Assembly (NCBI GenBank): GCA_903933735.1
Contig: CAIZLB010000037.1
Span: 1 to 33,273 of the forward strand
Source: an uncultured bacterium
GTDB lineage: Bacteria > Patescibacteriota > Minisyncoccia > Phycocordibacterales > CAIZLB01
Direction of reading: 5' to 3'
DNA: 33,273 nt
In this document: positions 22,696-31,375 of the stretch, in pieces
Position numbering within the stretch: the stretch's first letter is position 1
Layout: each line of letters begins with the position of its first letter
The notes under the pieces: generated by a model
Databases searched by the model: none
What the model saw: the letters and a program-made list of their open reading frames with translations, nothing else
What the model was told of the DNA's origin: nothing
Program-made: the position numbers and the translations under genes

Positions 22696-24927
22696 ATGAA
22701 CAGTCCAAATGATGAAGAGTTAAATAAAATCAATAGATTGAGACAGAAACTTTATGCCAGGTCTTTAACTGATAATGCCTCTAAACTTAATATGTTGCAC
22801 AAACATAATCTAGATGTTCCTTCATCTTGGGAAGATAAGTCTGATAGTATTAAAGAGAGTAGTCCTGATAAATCATCATCTCCTAATAAGAAAGAGACAG
22901 TGGCCGATTTTTTGAATAATAAATTTGACAATATCCATACCGATACAGATAGTTTCAGTGAGGCTAGGGCTAACAGAATCGAAAATAGGATGGAGCAGAC
23001 TAGAGGTGTTTTAAAAATAGCTGAAGCTGAATTAATGGGAAGTAATAATCAACTATATCCAAATCTCAAGAAGGGTTTAAATAGTATAGAATCTAGTTTT
23101 CAGTCTGACTATCATCCTGATATTAAAACTGTAAAGATAGGTGAAACTGCTGATATGCAAGGTAAGGATATAAAAAAGAAAAAAAATAAAAATAATATCA
23201 CATTTAGCTTTGTCGTATTTATGTTTATATTCTTCTTTTTTGTCGGTGCGGGATTCTATGCTTATATAAATCTGATAAAGGGTGTAAATACAGTTTCAAC
23301 AAGTAAAATAGATATCAAAATTACAGGACCAAGCTCTGTCAAAAGTGGTGAAGTAAGTGATTTTATTATAGATATAACCAACAATAATTCCACAGATCTT
23401 GTTCTCTCAGATCTTATGGTGCAATATCCAGATGGTTCCAAATCTCCAATAGATAGAGCTATAGATCTAAATAATGAAAGAATATCTATAGGTACAATAA
23501 GATCGGGTGAGACGATAAGACAGAAAAATTCGGTAGTTTTCTTTGGTGAGCAAAATGCTAAAAAGAATGTAAAATATTCTTATGAGTTTAATATTGTTGA
23601 TTCATCAACTATATTTAAAAAAGAAAAAGACATAGGAGTGTTTATAGCAGGTAGTCCTATCAATGTTGTCATCAATAATATTAAAGAGATTAATAACAAT
23701 CAGGAATTAACTTTTGATATAGAGATCAATTCAAACACAGAAGAAGTTTTGAAAAACATACAATTAAAGGTTGAGTATCCTTTTGGGTATAAACTATTGG
23801 AGTCGAATCCTAAACCTGTAGCCGATAATAATACTTGGAGTTTTGATAGTATAGATGCTTTGTCGACAACCTCGATTAGGATAAAAGGTAAATTTACAGG
23901 AGAAATCAATGTTGATAAAAACTTCAGATTTATTTTAGGTGTGGAGGATAATAAAACTAAAGAGATGTTAACGGTTTTATCGACACAAGACACCCTAGTT
24001 GCTATACGTAAGCCATTTGTTGCCACAAGACTGTTAATAGATGGTGATGGTATGGATGTTAAATCAGTCACTTATGATCAAAATTTAAAATCTGATTTGA
24101 TCATAACTAACAATTTAAAAGAAATTATAACTGATGTTGTCGTCGAGGTGTCTGTTGCAGGTGTTCTGATTGACAGGATGAGTGTTAAAAGCTCTGATGG
24201 TTTTTATGACTCAAACAGAGACATCATCTTATGGGACAAATCATTAAATGCAGGTTTAACAAGTATACCGCCTGGAGAGAGTCGTGAACTTAGTTTTAAT
24301 ATAGCCACTATAAAGAGTGATGATAATCTAATTAAGAGTCTAAGAAGGGCTGTGTCTGATATAACTATAAATATTAAAGCAGGTAGAATGGGTACAGATA
24401 GGGTAACCGAAAATGTGAATGCAAGTACAAAAAAACAATTGAGACTTAAGACTGATGCATTCTTTAATTCAAATATGGGCTATAGTTCAGGAGTATTCTC
24501 ACCTGAGGTTAATAAAGAAGTTATCTATAAATATACAGGTAATATTTCAAATACAGCTAATACCTTGAAAGATGTTGTGTTTAACGCAAAATTACCACCA
24601 AATGCTATATGGAAAAATTCATATGTTAGTAATGTAACTATTAATCCGGCATCTGTCAGATATAATAAAAGCACAAGAGAGATCAGTATAAATCTAAGTG
24701 ATATAGAAGCCGGTGCTGGTATCGATAAAGTTTTAAGAGAGTTTTCATTCTTGATTGGTTTTATTCCGACATTAACTCAAACAGGGCAATATCCTATAGT
24801 AATCATGAATCCAACAATAACAGCCACAGACAGTTTTACAGGTGAAAGGATACAAATTAAAAATGAGTCTTTAAATACTAGTGTAACTATTGGTGATAAG
24901 ACAGATGTTTCTGGTATGGTGAAATAG
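22696..24927 (+). CDS. Large single-pass surface protein with repeated beta domains
   Basis: A 743-aa protein. The cytoplasmic N-terminal region (about 1-165) is polar and partly disordered. One transmembrane helix (about 168-194, SFVVFMFIFFFFVGAGFYAY) is followed by a long exported region (about 200-735). That region is built of Ig-like/DUF11- or CARDB-type beta domains: SGEVSDFIIDITNNNSTDLVLSDLMVQYP, EVLKNIQLKVEYPFGYKLLESNP, NTANTLKDVVFNAKLPPNA. It resembles CPR cell-surface proteins; adhesion to or contact with a host cell is an inference. It sits between recO and GlyRS. Confidence 0.75.
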   Translation: MNSPNDEELNKINRLRQKLYARSLTDNASKLNMLHKHNLDVPSSWEDKSDSIKESSPDKSSSPNKKETVADFLNNKFDNIHTDTDSFSEARANRIENRMEQTRGVLKIAEAELMGSNNQLYPNLKKGLNSIESSFQSDYHPDIKTVKIGETADMQGKDIKKKKNKNNITFSFVVFMFIFFFFVGAGFYAYINLIKGVNTVSTSKIDIKITGPSSVKSGEVSDFIIDITNNNSTDLVLSDLMVQYPDGSKSPIDRAIDLNNERISIGTIRSGETIRQKNSVVFFGEQNAKKNVKYSYEFNIVDSSTIFKKEKDIGVFIAGSPINVVINNIKEINNNQELTFDIEINSNTEEVLKNIQLKVEYPFGYKLLESNPKPVADNNTWSFDSIDALSTTSIRIKGKFTGEINVDKNFRFILGVEDNKTKEMLTVLSTQDTLVAIRKPFVATRLLIDGDGMDVKSVTYDQNLKSDLIITNNLKEIITDVVVEVSVAGVLIDRMSVKSSDGFYDSNRDIILWDKSLNAGLTSIPPGESRELSFNIATIKSDDNLIKSLRRAVSDITINIKAGRMGTDRVTENVNASTKKQLRLKTDAFFNSNMGYSSGVFSPEVNKEVIYKYTGNISNTANTLKDVVFNAKLPPNAIWKNSYVSNVTINPASVRYNKSTREISINLSDIEAGAGIDKVLREFSFLIGFIPTLTQTGQYPIVIMNPTITATDSFTGERIQIKNESLNTSVTIGDKTDVSGMVK

Positions 24928-24956
24928 GGTTGATTTTATGTTAATCTATACTTTAT

Positions 24957-26342
24957 ATGGATAACAATAAAACAACTTTAGAAGATATAATTTCTTTATG
25001 TAAACGACGTGGCTTTATATATCAAGGATCTGATATATATGGAGGTCTTTCTGGTACTTGGGATTACGGTCCGCTTGGACTCATGATTAAAGATCAAGTT
25101 AAAAAACTTTGGTGGGAAAGGTTTGTTGATAATCGTACTGATATGTATGGGGTCGATGCGGCTATACTCATGAATCCGAAAGTTTGGATCTCTTCAGGGC
25201 ATGTTGATACTTTCACTGATCCATTGGTAGAAGATCTTAAAACTAAAAAGAGATATAGGGCTGATCATATACTTGAAGCGGCAGGATTCTCTGTGTCTGG
25301 AAAAACTACAGATGAGATGTCGGCTATGATAAAAGATAATAAGATAAAATCTATAGACGGCAATGATTTTGGTGAAGTTCGCAAGTTTAACATGATGTTT
25401 AAAACAAATATCGGCGCCATAGAATCAGATGAAAATACAGTTTATCTTCGCCCTGAAACTGCTCCAGGGATGTTTGTTAATTTTAAAAATATACAAGATA
25501 CATTTCATCCAAGACTTCCTTTCGGTATGGCTCAGATTGGTAAAGCTTTTAGAAATGAGATTGCACCTCGTGATTTTGTCTTTAGAGTTAGAGAGTTTGA
25601 GCAGATGGAGATAGAATATTTTGTAAATCCTAAAAACTGGGAATCCACTTTTGAGCATTTTCAAAAAGAAATAAAAGAATTCTCACATGATATAGGACTT
25701 GATAGAGATAAGTTACATGAGCTTGAGGTATCTAAAGAAGATAGAGCGCATTATTCATCAAGGACAGTTGATTTTGAATACGATTTTCCTATAGGTAAAA
25801 AAGAGCTCTACGGTTTAGCCTATAGATCTGACTTTGATCTTAAGGCTCATATGGAAGGTTCTAAAGCCGACCTGACTTATTTTGATGAAGAAACTAAAGA
25901 AAGATTTATACCACATTGTATAGAGCCGTCTTTTGGATTGGATAGAACCATACTTGCAATACTTGGAACTGCTTATACAGTCGATACTATGGCTGATGAA
26001 GAGAGAATAGTCTTAAAACTTTCACCATCTGTAGCACCGTACAGAGTCGCTGTTTTACCACTTGTTAAAAACAAAGAAGATTTGGTGAATAAAGCTAAAG
26101 AAATATTTGAGAAAATAAAAAACATCGCTGGAAAAAACGGTATAGCAAAATCAAAGATTGTATATGATGAGACACAGAGTATAGGAAAGAGATACAGAAG
26201 ACAGGATGAGATAGGAACACCTATATGTTTGACTGTTGATTTTGATACTTTAGAGAAAGGTACGGTGACACTTAGAGATAGAGATAGTGGAAAGCAGGAG
26301 GTGGTTAAGGTGGAGGATTTGGAGGGGTTGTTTAGTAAATAA
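24957..26342 (+). CDS. glyS: Glycyl-tRNA synthetase, homodimeric (class IIa) type
   Basis: A 461-aa alpha2-type GlyRS, not the alpha2beta2 GlyQ/GlyS form. It shows LCKRRGFIYQGSDIYGGLSGTWDYGPLG, motif 2 region IGKAFRNEIAPRDFVFRVREFEQMEIEYF, motif 3 region IEPSFGLDRTILAIL and the C-terminal anticodon-binding domain (APYRVAVLPLVKNK). It charges tRNA-Gly. TATACT or TAATCT boxes lie within 10 nt of the ATG. The broken CYTH gene follows after 12 nt. Confidence 0.97.
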   Translation: MDNNKTTLEDIISLCKRRGFIYQGSDIYGGLSGTWDYGPLGLMIKDQVKKLWWERFVDNRTDMYGVDAAILMNPKVWISSGHVDTFTDPLVEDLKTKKRYRADHILEAAGFSVSGKTTDEMSAMIKDNKIKSIDGNDFGEVRKFNMMFKTNIGAIESDENTVYLRPETAPGMFVNFKNIQDTFHPRLPFGMAQIGKAFRNEIAPRDFVFRVREFEQMEIEYFVNPKNWESTFEHFQKEIKEFSHDIGLDRDKLHELEVSKEDRAHYSSRTVDFEYDFPIGKKELYGLAYRSDFDLKAHMEGSKADLTYFDEETKERFIPHCIEPSFGLDRTILAILGTAYTVDTMADEERIVLKLSPSVAPYRVAVLPLVKNKEDLVNKAKEIFEKIKNIAGKNGIAKSKIVYDETQSIGKRYRRQDEIGTPICLTVDFDTLEKGTVTLRDRDSGKQEVVKVEDLEGLFSK

Positions 26343-26354
26343 AAAATAAATATC

Positions 26355-26900
26355 ATGCAGAAAGAAATAGAGGTAAAAGCAAAAGTTAATGATTTAAATA
26401 TTTTAAAAAATAAATTAATAGATTTAGGCTGTGTGTTTACTGAGTCTATTGTTCAGAATGATGCTATTTTTACCAATTTTGATGATGCGGATTTTACAAA
26501 ATTTACTAATAATAAAAATTTTTTAAGAATAAGAAAAACTAGAGATAAAATATATTTTACTTTAAAAAGACCTCAGACTAATTAACTTGATTGTATTGAA
26601 AAAGAGATTGAAATAAATGATGTTGAGCAGATGAGAGGTATAATAGAGTTGTTGGATTATCATGAGGTTGTAAAAGTTGATAAAATAAGAACAAAAACAA
26701 GATATAATGACATGGAAATATGTTTAGATGAAGTGCAGAATCTTGGATCATTTATAGAGGTTGAAAAGATTGTTACAGGAGACGGGGATGTCGTGCAGGA
26801 GGAATTATTTACTTTTCTTGAGTCTATAGAAATCAAAAGAGAGGATAGGGTGTTTAGTGGATATGATACTTTGATGTACGTGAAGGGGGGTAATATATAA
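26355..26900 (+). pseudogene. CYTH-domain (CyaB-like) protein gene split by an in-frame stop
   Basis: The two open pieces, 26355-26585 and 26586-26900, are in the same frame and together encode a CYTH/class IV adenylate cyclase-like protein of about 181 codons. The first piece has the opening KEIEVKAKV (ExExK signature), NFLRIRKTRDKIYFTLKRP and then TAA at 26583-26585. The second continues without a break as LDCIEKEIEINDVEQM, ICLDEVQNLGSFIEVEKI and a final helix. A single-base change (for example GAA to TAA) explains the stop. It may be a real nonsense mutation or a sequencing error. The product, if whole, would bind triphosphate compounds. Confidence 0.8.
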
Positions 26901-26927
26901 AATAAAAACACCTCAAATTAAGAGATG
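26901..26927 (-). terminator. Intrinsic terminator of the minus-strand RNA gene
   Basis: On the minus strand CATCTC / GAGGTG (one T-G) with a 7-nt loop, then TTTTTATTTT. Confidence 0.7.
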
Positions 26928-27020
26928 ATTTTATTCCATGCGACGGGGCGCCAGCTTGTGAAGGTAAGGGTATTGTGTACCCATCTGGTCTAACGGACCT
27001 CTGTCCCTCCGGCTTGTTAC
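26901..27020 (-). ncRNA. Probable structured small RNA of about 120 nt, family unknown
   Basis: A GC-rich block between an intrinsic terminator (26901-26927) and a near-consensus promoter (27027-27054), both on the minus strand. Predicted pairings on the RNA are GCCGG with CUGGC (closing stem), AGGU with ACCU, GGUC-GUUA-type GACC hairpin and GGGUA-CACAA-UACCC hairpin. It lacks the GGAA tetraloop region of SRP RNA and the conserved core of 5S rRNA, so I cannot name it. A minus-strand frame is open across it but has no ATG start downstream of the promoter. The 5' end is estimated as 7 nt after the -10 box. Confidence 0.55.
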
Positions 27021-27026
27021 ATATAG

Positions 27027-27054
27027 ATTATATTCTTTCGATCGACAAAGTCAA
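27027..27054 (-). promoter_or_regulatory. Promoter of the minus-strand RNA gene
   Basis: On the minus strand TTGACT (plus-strand 27049-27054), 16 nt, TATAAT (27027-27032). It is one of the best sigma-70-type matches in the window, yet no minus-strand coding gene follows it. Confidence 0.75.
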
Positions 27055-27086
27055 TAAAATAAAACAACGCTCAAGCTGAGACGTTG
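27051..27086 (-). terminator. Hairpin with T-rich tail upstream of the RNA gene
   Basis: On the minus strand CAACG..CTCA-GCT-TGAG-CGTTG is followed by TTTTATTTTATT. It may insulate the small RNA promoter from transcription coming from the right, although no minus-strand gene is seen there. On the plus strand it would be a hairpin without a T-run. Confidence 0.5.
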
Positions 27087-27124
27087 CTGGCCCGAAGGCA
27101 ATGAGAGTAAAACTCTCGTATCTG

Positions 27125-27130
27125 TATAAT
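27125..27130 (+). promoter_or_regulatory. Possible promoter of the gene at 27206
   Basis: TATAAT with no clear -35. A start near 27137 would give a leader of about 70 nt. A small hairpin GAGAG-TAAAA-CTCTC lies just upstream. Confidence 0.4.
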
Positions 27131-27205
27131 ACCAAATCACCCATCTATGTCAAACGTTGCCACGGTCCCCGCAAAGTGATACTATTTTCATGTAAAAATA
27201 GCACC

Positions 27206-27823
27206 ATGAAGAAAAATCCGATACGTCTAACGGTTACAAATTTTGTGACCGCCAAAGGTCGGCGTCACAAGAAGCAAGAAAAGAAGAGGTTAACATTTGC
27301 TGATTTTTTTAACGATCTTGAAAACAGGGGACCATTCCAACCAGATTCTGTGTTTGAAAAATGGACCAGTACAATTCGCCGAGATATGATAAGGGCAGGT
27401 ACTTGGGTCAAAGAAGATGAAGATACAAGCATAATCTTTGTTCAGGAATATGTAAGTCGCCTACAGGCCGAATTCTGGAATATGGATAAAAATATGAAGT
27501 ATCTAAAGAAAAAACTTTATAATGTTTGGTCGTGTCATTTCTATTACCCTGACACTGAACACTTAAAGGTCTATAAAGATATATATCTTAAGATACGTGT
27601 ATATGGTCTTAGACATAAAAAGTTTTGTCTTTTGAATTCTCATATACGTGCTTCTATGTCATATAGGAGAACTGTCATCTTTACTTATGTTACAAGATAT
27701 GAATTTGGAATCGAATACGTTGAAAATTGGCGTGCTACCTGTTTAGCTAAAGAAGTCAATCATAAAGAAGAGTTTCATTATTGTAGACCTTTTGGTCTTG
27801 AAGAACTGTTCAGAAAAAAATAA
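27206..27823 (+). CDS. Hypothetical basic protein
   Basis: A 205-aa protein that I cannot assign: no signal peptide or membrane helix. It is rich in Lys/Arg, aromatic residues and Cys/His (TFADFFNDLENRGPF, WSCHFYYPDTEHLKVYKDIYLKIRVYG, FHYCRPFGLEELF). The basic N-terminus (KGRRHKKQEKKR) could bind nucleic acid. The ATG at 27206 is preferred over 27101 because the earlier region lies across a putative -10 box and hairpins. The gene stands alone with a strong terminator and CGN codons, like the other cassette-type genes. Confidence 0.6.
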   Translation: MKKNPIRLTVTNFVTAKGRRHKKQEKKRLTFADFFNDLENRGPFQPDSVFEKWTSTIRRDMIRAGTWVKEDEDTSIIFVQEYVSRLQAEFWNMDKNMKYLKKKLYNVWSCHFYYPDTEHLKVYKDIYLKIRVYGLRHKKFCLLNSHIRASMSYRRTVIFTYVTRYEFGIEYVENWRATCLAKEVNHKEEFHYCRPFGLEELFRKK

Positions 27824-27825
27824 CC

Positions 27826-27854
27826 GAATCGCCTCGATGTGGCGATTCTTTTTT
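27826..27854 (+). terminator. Intrinsic terminator of the gene at 27206
   Basis: GAATCGCC / GGCGATTC with a 7-nt loop and six T residues, starting 2 nt after the stop codon. Confidence 0.9.
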
Positions 27855-27886
27855 ATAACACATTTGCACATCCCAACAAAAAAACA

Positions 27887-27892
27887 TACAAT
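27887..27892 (+). promoter_or_regulatory. -10 box abutting the permease gene
   Basis: TACAAT, then 6 nt to the ATG at 27899. This places the true start 60 nt after the first in-frame ATG at 27839, which lies inside the preceding terminator. Confidence 0.55.
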
Positions 27893-27898
27893 ACAAAC

Positions 27899-28966
27899 AT
27901 GAAGATTACTGCTAAGGATATTTTTAAGATAATTATTGGAATTCTTGCTTTTATATCCCTGATTCATCTAAAATCACTCATAATAGCTATACTTGTATCG
28001 GTTATTGTAGCTTCTTTTATAGAACCTTTGATTTTATTCTTTAAAAAAAGAGGTATGGGACGAGGTTTATCAGTACTAATTTCTTATTTATTATTAGTTT
28101 TGATATTTGTATCATTTATACTTTTTGCTATACCCCCACTCTTAAAAGAGTCGATAACGGCTTTGAATTCTCTGCCTGATACTATAAAAACGTCAGATCT
28201 TTTGAACCCTATACAAAAAGGGCTATATAAAACAGCTAAAAATGTCTTTCCTGAAATACCTCAAACTGTATCATTGGAGGACTTGACCAGTATAGTAACA
28301 TCATCTTTCTCTAGTTTTGCCGGAGGTATGTTTGACACCTTCAATAGATTTTTCGATAGTATTGTTACTTTTATTTTAATTCTTGTCTTATCGATATATA
28401 TGTCTATAGAGGAGAATGGTGTTGCTAAGTTTTTGAGGCTTATGTCTCCAAAGGAATATGAAAAATATATAACAGAACTATGGGGTAGGGTTCAAAAAAA
28501 GATTGGTTTATGGATGCAGGGTCAACTTATACTGATGGGCATAGTATTTTTGATAGTATTGGTTAGCTTGTCTGTCTTAAAAATATTTCTAGGTGACCAG
28601 ATTCAGAATATATTACTCATATCTCTCATAGCTGGATTCATGGAATTCATACCCGTCATAGGTACTTTTGTTTCTATGATCATTGCCTTCTTGTTAAGTT
28701 TTATAAGTGGAGGTTTTGGTGTGGCTATAGTTGTAGTGATAGTCTTTACTGTGATTCATCAGATCGAGGCTCATGTTATATATCCAGCTGTGATAAAAAA
28801 GATCATCGGAGTACCTCCGATGTTGGTTATAATCTCACTTATAGCAGGTATAGAATTGTTCGGATTTATCGGAATAGTATTATCGATCCCAATTTCTGTT
28901 TTAATAGTGGAATTTATGGATGATAGATCTAGAAGAGGTGAGATTACGGGAGAGGAAAGTCTATAG
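27899..28966 (+). CDS. AI-2E (YhhT/PerM) family membrane permease
   Basis: A 355-aa integral membrane protein with two helix clusters: about 10-75 and 155-345. Family features include the opening FKIIIGILAFISLIHLKSLIIAILVSVIVASFIEPLILFFKKRGMGRGLSVLISY split across two helices, and the later GFMEFIPVIGTFVSMI and IHQIEAHVIYPAVI segments typical of PF01594. Members export AI-2 in some bacteria or act as sodium/proton antiporters, and the substrate here is unknown. MetRS follows 21 nt later. Confidence 0.93.
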   Translation: MKITAKDIFKIIIGILAFISLIHLKSLIIAILVSVIVASFIEPLILFFKKRGMGRGLSVLISYLLLVLIFVSFILFAIPPLLKESITALNSLPDTIKTSDLLNPIQKGLYKTAKNVFPEIPQTVSLEDLTSIVTSSFSSFAGGMFDTFNRFFDSIVTFILILVLSIYMSIEENGVAKFLRLMSPKEYEKYITELWGRVQKKIGLWMQGQLILMGIVFLIVLVSLSVLKIFLGDQIQNILLISLIAGFMEFIPVIGTFVSMIIAFLLSFISGGFGVAIVVVIVFTVIHQIEAHVIYPAVIKKIIGVPPMLVIISLIAGIELFGFIGIVLSIPISVLIVEFMDDRSRRGEITGEESL

Positions 28967-28975
28967 TTTTTGTGA

Positions 28976-28981
28976 TATATT
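28976..28981 (+). promoter_or_regulatory. -10 box abutting metG
   Basis: TATATT, then 6 nt to the ATG at 28988. It lies just after the permease stop codon. Confidence 0.45.
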
Positions 28982-28987
28982 GTTGAT

Positions 28988-30487
28988 ATGGAAAATACAT
29001 CAGAAAAGAAAAAGTTTTATATAACAGCACCTATTTTTTATCCGAATGGTGATTTACACATAGGTCATGCGTATACCGCTACAGTATGTGATGTTTTTGC
29101 TCGTATGTCGAGACTTGATGATAGATCAACCTATTTTCTCACAGGTGTAGATGAGAATAGCCTAAAAATACAGAAAAAAGCTGATGAATTAGATATGGAT
29201 GTTATGGATTATCTTGATGACTGGGTTAAGAAAAATGAGCTTTTATTTGAAAGGTTAAATATATCTCATGACCAATATATAAGAACAACTGATAAGATTA
29301 GACATCATCCCGGTGTTATAGCTATATGGAATAAGCTTAACGAAAAGGGTGATATATATGAGAATTATTATGAGGGCTATTATTGTGTAGGTTGTGAGGG
29401 TTTTAAGACCGAAAAAGATCTAGTAGATGGTGTGTGTCCGGATCACGGTATAAAACCAGATTTTATCAAAGAAAAAAACTATTTCTTTAGATTATCTAAA
29501 TATACCAATCAAATTAAAAAGGTTATAGAAGATGACATAATAAAGATATTTCCACAATCCAGAAAGAATGAAGTCTTGAGTTTTTTGGAACAAGGGTTAG
29601 AAGACATATCATTTTCAAGACCATATAAAGGACAGAAAAATGTTATACTCGTTCCAGGAGATGAGTCTCAAGGGATATATGTATGGGGGGATGCCTTAGT
29701 TAATTATATATCAGCTTTAGGCTACGGTTCTTTAGGACAGAGTCTGGACGAAAGCCTTTATAATCTATTTTGGAATAATAAAAATTCTGAGACTTTACAT
29801 GTTATAGGAAAAGATATATTAAAATTTCACTCTATCATTTGGCCAGCCATGTTGATGTCAGCGGAGATTCCATTACCAAAAAACATACTTATACATGGAC
29901 TTATGCAATCAGGTGGACGAAAGATGAGTAAAACCATAGGAAATACAATATCACCGACAGATATCATGAATAAGATAGGTGCTGAAGGCTTACGTTTTTA
30001 TTTTACTAATAATATACCAGTTTTCGATGATGGCGAAATAACTGAGGATTTGATTATCTCTAATTACAATAGCGGATTAGCTAATGGTTTGGGTAATCTT
30101 ACAAACAGATTGATCAAAATGATGATATCTTATGATGTTGTTATAAATTTAAAAGAAAAATTTAAAGAGAGTGAATTGTATAAGAATAACAGCCTGAGTC
30201 TAAAAAAAGTTTTACAGGATTTCAATATCAATGAATATACAAATATATTATGGAAACAATTATCTACAATAGATAATGAGATACAAACAAAAGAGCCATT
30301 TAAGTTGTTTAAAACTGATCCAGATGAGGCCAGAAAGATCGTTGAGCAGATGGTAAGGGATTTCTACACTATTATACATTTTATACAGCCAATACTCCCA
30401 AAAACCGTGGCGGTGATTTCAGAACATATAGAAAGCAGAGAAATGCCTGAAAAATCCTTATTTCCTAAGGTTGAAAAAGAATTATAA
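28988..30487 (+). CDS. metG: Methionyl-tRNA synthetase
   Basis: A class I synthetase charging both initiator and elongator tRNA-Met. It is 499 aa. Motifs are APIFYPNGDLHIGHAY (HIGH 24-27), TGVDENSLKIQKKA, a metal-knuckle region with CVGCEG and CPDHG (about 133-154), and GGRKMSKTIGN (KMSKT 312-316). It lacks the C-terminal EMAP/Trbp111 dimerisation domain. It is followed 2 nt after the stop by tatD, an order common in bacteria. Confidence 0.97.
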   Translation: MENTSEKKKFYITAPIFYPNGDLHIGHAYTATVCDVFARMSRLDDRSTYFLTGVDENSLKIQKKADELDMDVMDYLDDWVKKNELLFERLNISHDQYIRTTDKIRHHPGVIAIWNKLNEKGDIYENYYEGYYCVGCEGFKTEKDLVDGVCPDHGIKPDFIKEKNYFFRLSKYTNQIKKVIEDDIIKIFPQSRKNEVLSFLEQGLEDISFSRPYKGQKNVILVPGDESQGIYVWGDALVNYISALGYGSLGQSLDESLYNLFWNNKNSETLHVIGKDILKFHSIIWPAMLMSAEIPLPKNILIHGLMQSGGRKMSKTIGNTISPTDIMNKIGAEGLRFYFTNNIPVFDDGEITEDLIISNYNSGLANGLGNLTNRLIKMMISYDVVINLKEKFKESELYKNNSLSLKKVLQDFNINEYTNILWKQLSTIDNEIQTKEPFKLFKTDPDEARKIVEQMVRDFYTIIHFIQPILPKTVAVISEHIESREMPEKSLFPKVEKEL

Positions 30488-30489
30488 AA

Positions 30490-31326
30490 ATGAATAATGA
30501 TAATATTGAAGATATAAAAAGAACAACAAACCCGTATGTAGATTTACATGCTCATTTGCAATTTCCTGAATTTGATATAGACCGAGATGATATTTTAGAC
30601 CAGATGAGGAAAAATAATGTTGTAGCTATAGATGTCGGTGTTGACGAAAAAAGTTCTCGCGCTGGTATAGAACTTGCTAAAAATAATCAAGACCTACTTT
30701 GGTCTACTGTTGGTTTGCACCCTTTAAATCCCGATGATAACTATAGTATAGAAGATTTACTAAGAGATGAGAATTTAAAGAGTAATATCTGCGGAATAGG
30801 TGAATGTGGCTTAGACTATTTTAGAATAATGGATGAAGAAAATCAGGTTCAAAACCTGGACAAAATAAAAGATTTTCAAAAAGAAATCTTTATCAATCAA
30901 ATAAAAATGTCTATCAAATATGATTTTCCTCTTATGTTACATGTTCGGGATTCATACAGGGAAACTTTAGAAATTCTTTATGAAAATTTTAAGGGCTCTG
31001 TGAAAGAATATAAGGGTAATGTACATTTTTTTGCTGGCAATATAGATGAAGCCAAAGCCTTTTTAGATCTTGGTTTCAGTATATCTTTCACAGGTGTTGT
31101 TACTTTTGTCCCTTCTTATGAAGAGTTGATTCGTTTTGTCCCTATAGAACACATGTTCGCTGAGACTGACAGTCCTTATGTATCACCTAAGCCTTTTCGT
31201 GGACAAAGGAATAATCCTAACAATGTTATAGAAGTATATAAAAAGATAGCCGAGATCAAAGGTATATCACTTGACGAGGTTATTGACACACTCTATTACA
31301 ATGCCAAAAAACACTGGTTAAGATAA
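30490..31326 (+). CDS. tatD: TatD-family metal-dependent DNase
   Basis: A 278-aa TIM-barrel hydrolase of the amidohydrolase superfamily. It shows the metal-binding DLHAHLQF (HxH), GIGECGLDY (Glu ligand), LMLHVRDS (His), VHFFAGN (His) and FAETDSPY (Asp). Family members are 3'-5' DNases of DNA repair and fragment degradation. The HFFAGN stretch replaces the more usual HCFSG. It lies 2 nt after metG and is very likely co-transcribed with it. Confidence 0.95.
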   Translation: MNNDNIEDIKRTTNPYVDLHAHLQFPEFDIDRDDILDQMRKNNVVAIDVGVDEKSSRAGIELAKNNQDLLWSTVGLHPLNPDDNYSIEDLLRDENLKSNICGIGECGLDYFRIMDEENQVQNLDKIKDFQKEIFINQIKMSIKYDFPLMLHVRDSYRETLEILYENFKGSVKEYKGNVHFFAGNIDEAKAFLDLGFSISFTGVVTFVPSYEELIRFVPIEHMFAETDSPYVSPKPFRGQRNNPNNVIEVYKKIAEIKGISLDEVIDTLYYNAKKHWLR

Positions 31327-31362
31327 GAGCTTTAGATATTGGCTTTATTTAAGATAATATGC

Positions 31363-31368
31363 TAAAGT
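31363..31368 (+). promoter_or_regulatory. -10 box abutting rpsF
   Basis: TGCTAAAGT, with TAAAGT at 31363-31368, then 7 nt to the ATG at 31376. This decides the start in favour of 31376 over the GTG at 31367, which overlaps the box. Confidence 0.5.
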
Positions 31369-31375
31369 GTTCTTC

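Noticed and set aside
23700-24071. Minus-strand ORF inside the surface-protein gene
   Set aside because: Low-complexity shadow with no promoter or family resemblance; the plus-strand gene is continuous.
26935-27020. SRP RNA, TPP riboswitch or 5S rRNA
   Set aside because: The GGAA tetraloop with its flanking internal loop, the CUGAGA thi-box and the CCGAAC core are all missing.
27101-27205. N-terminal extension of the hypothetical protein to ATG 27101
   Set aside because: The region carries a hairpin, a TATAAT box and the start of a likely leader; a later ATG fits better. Not certain.
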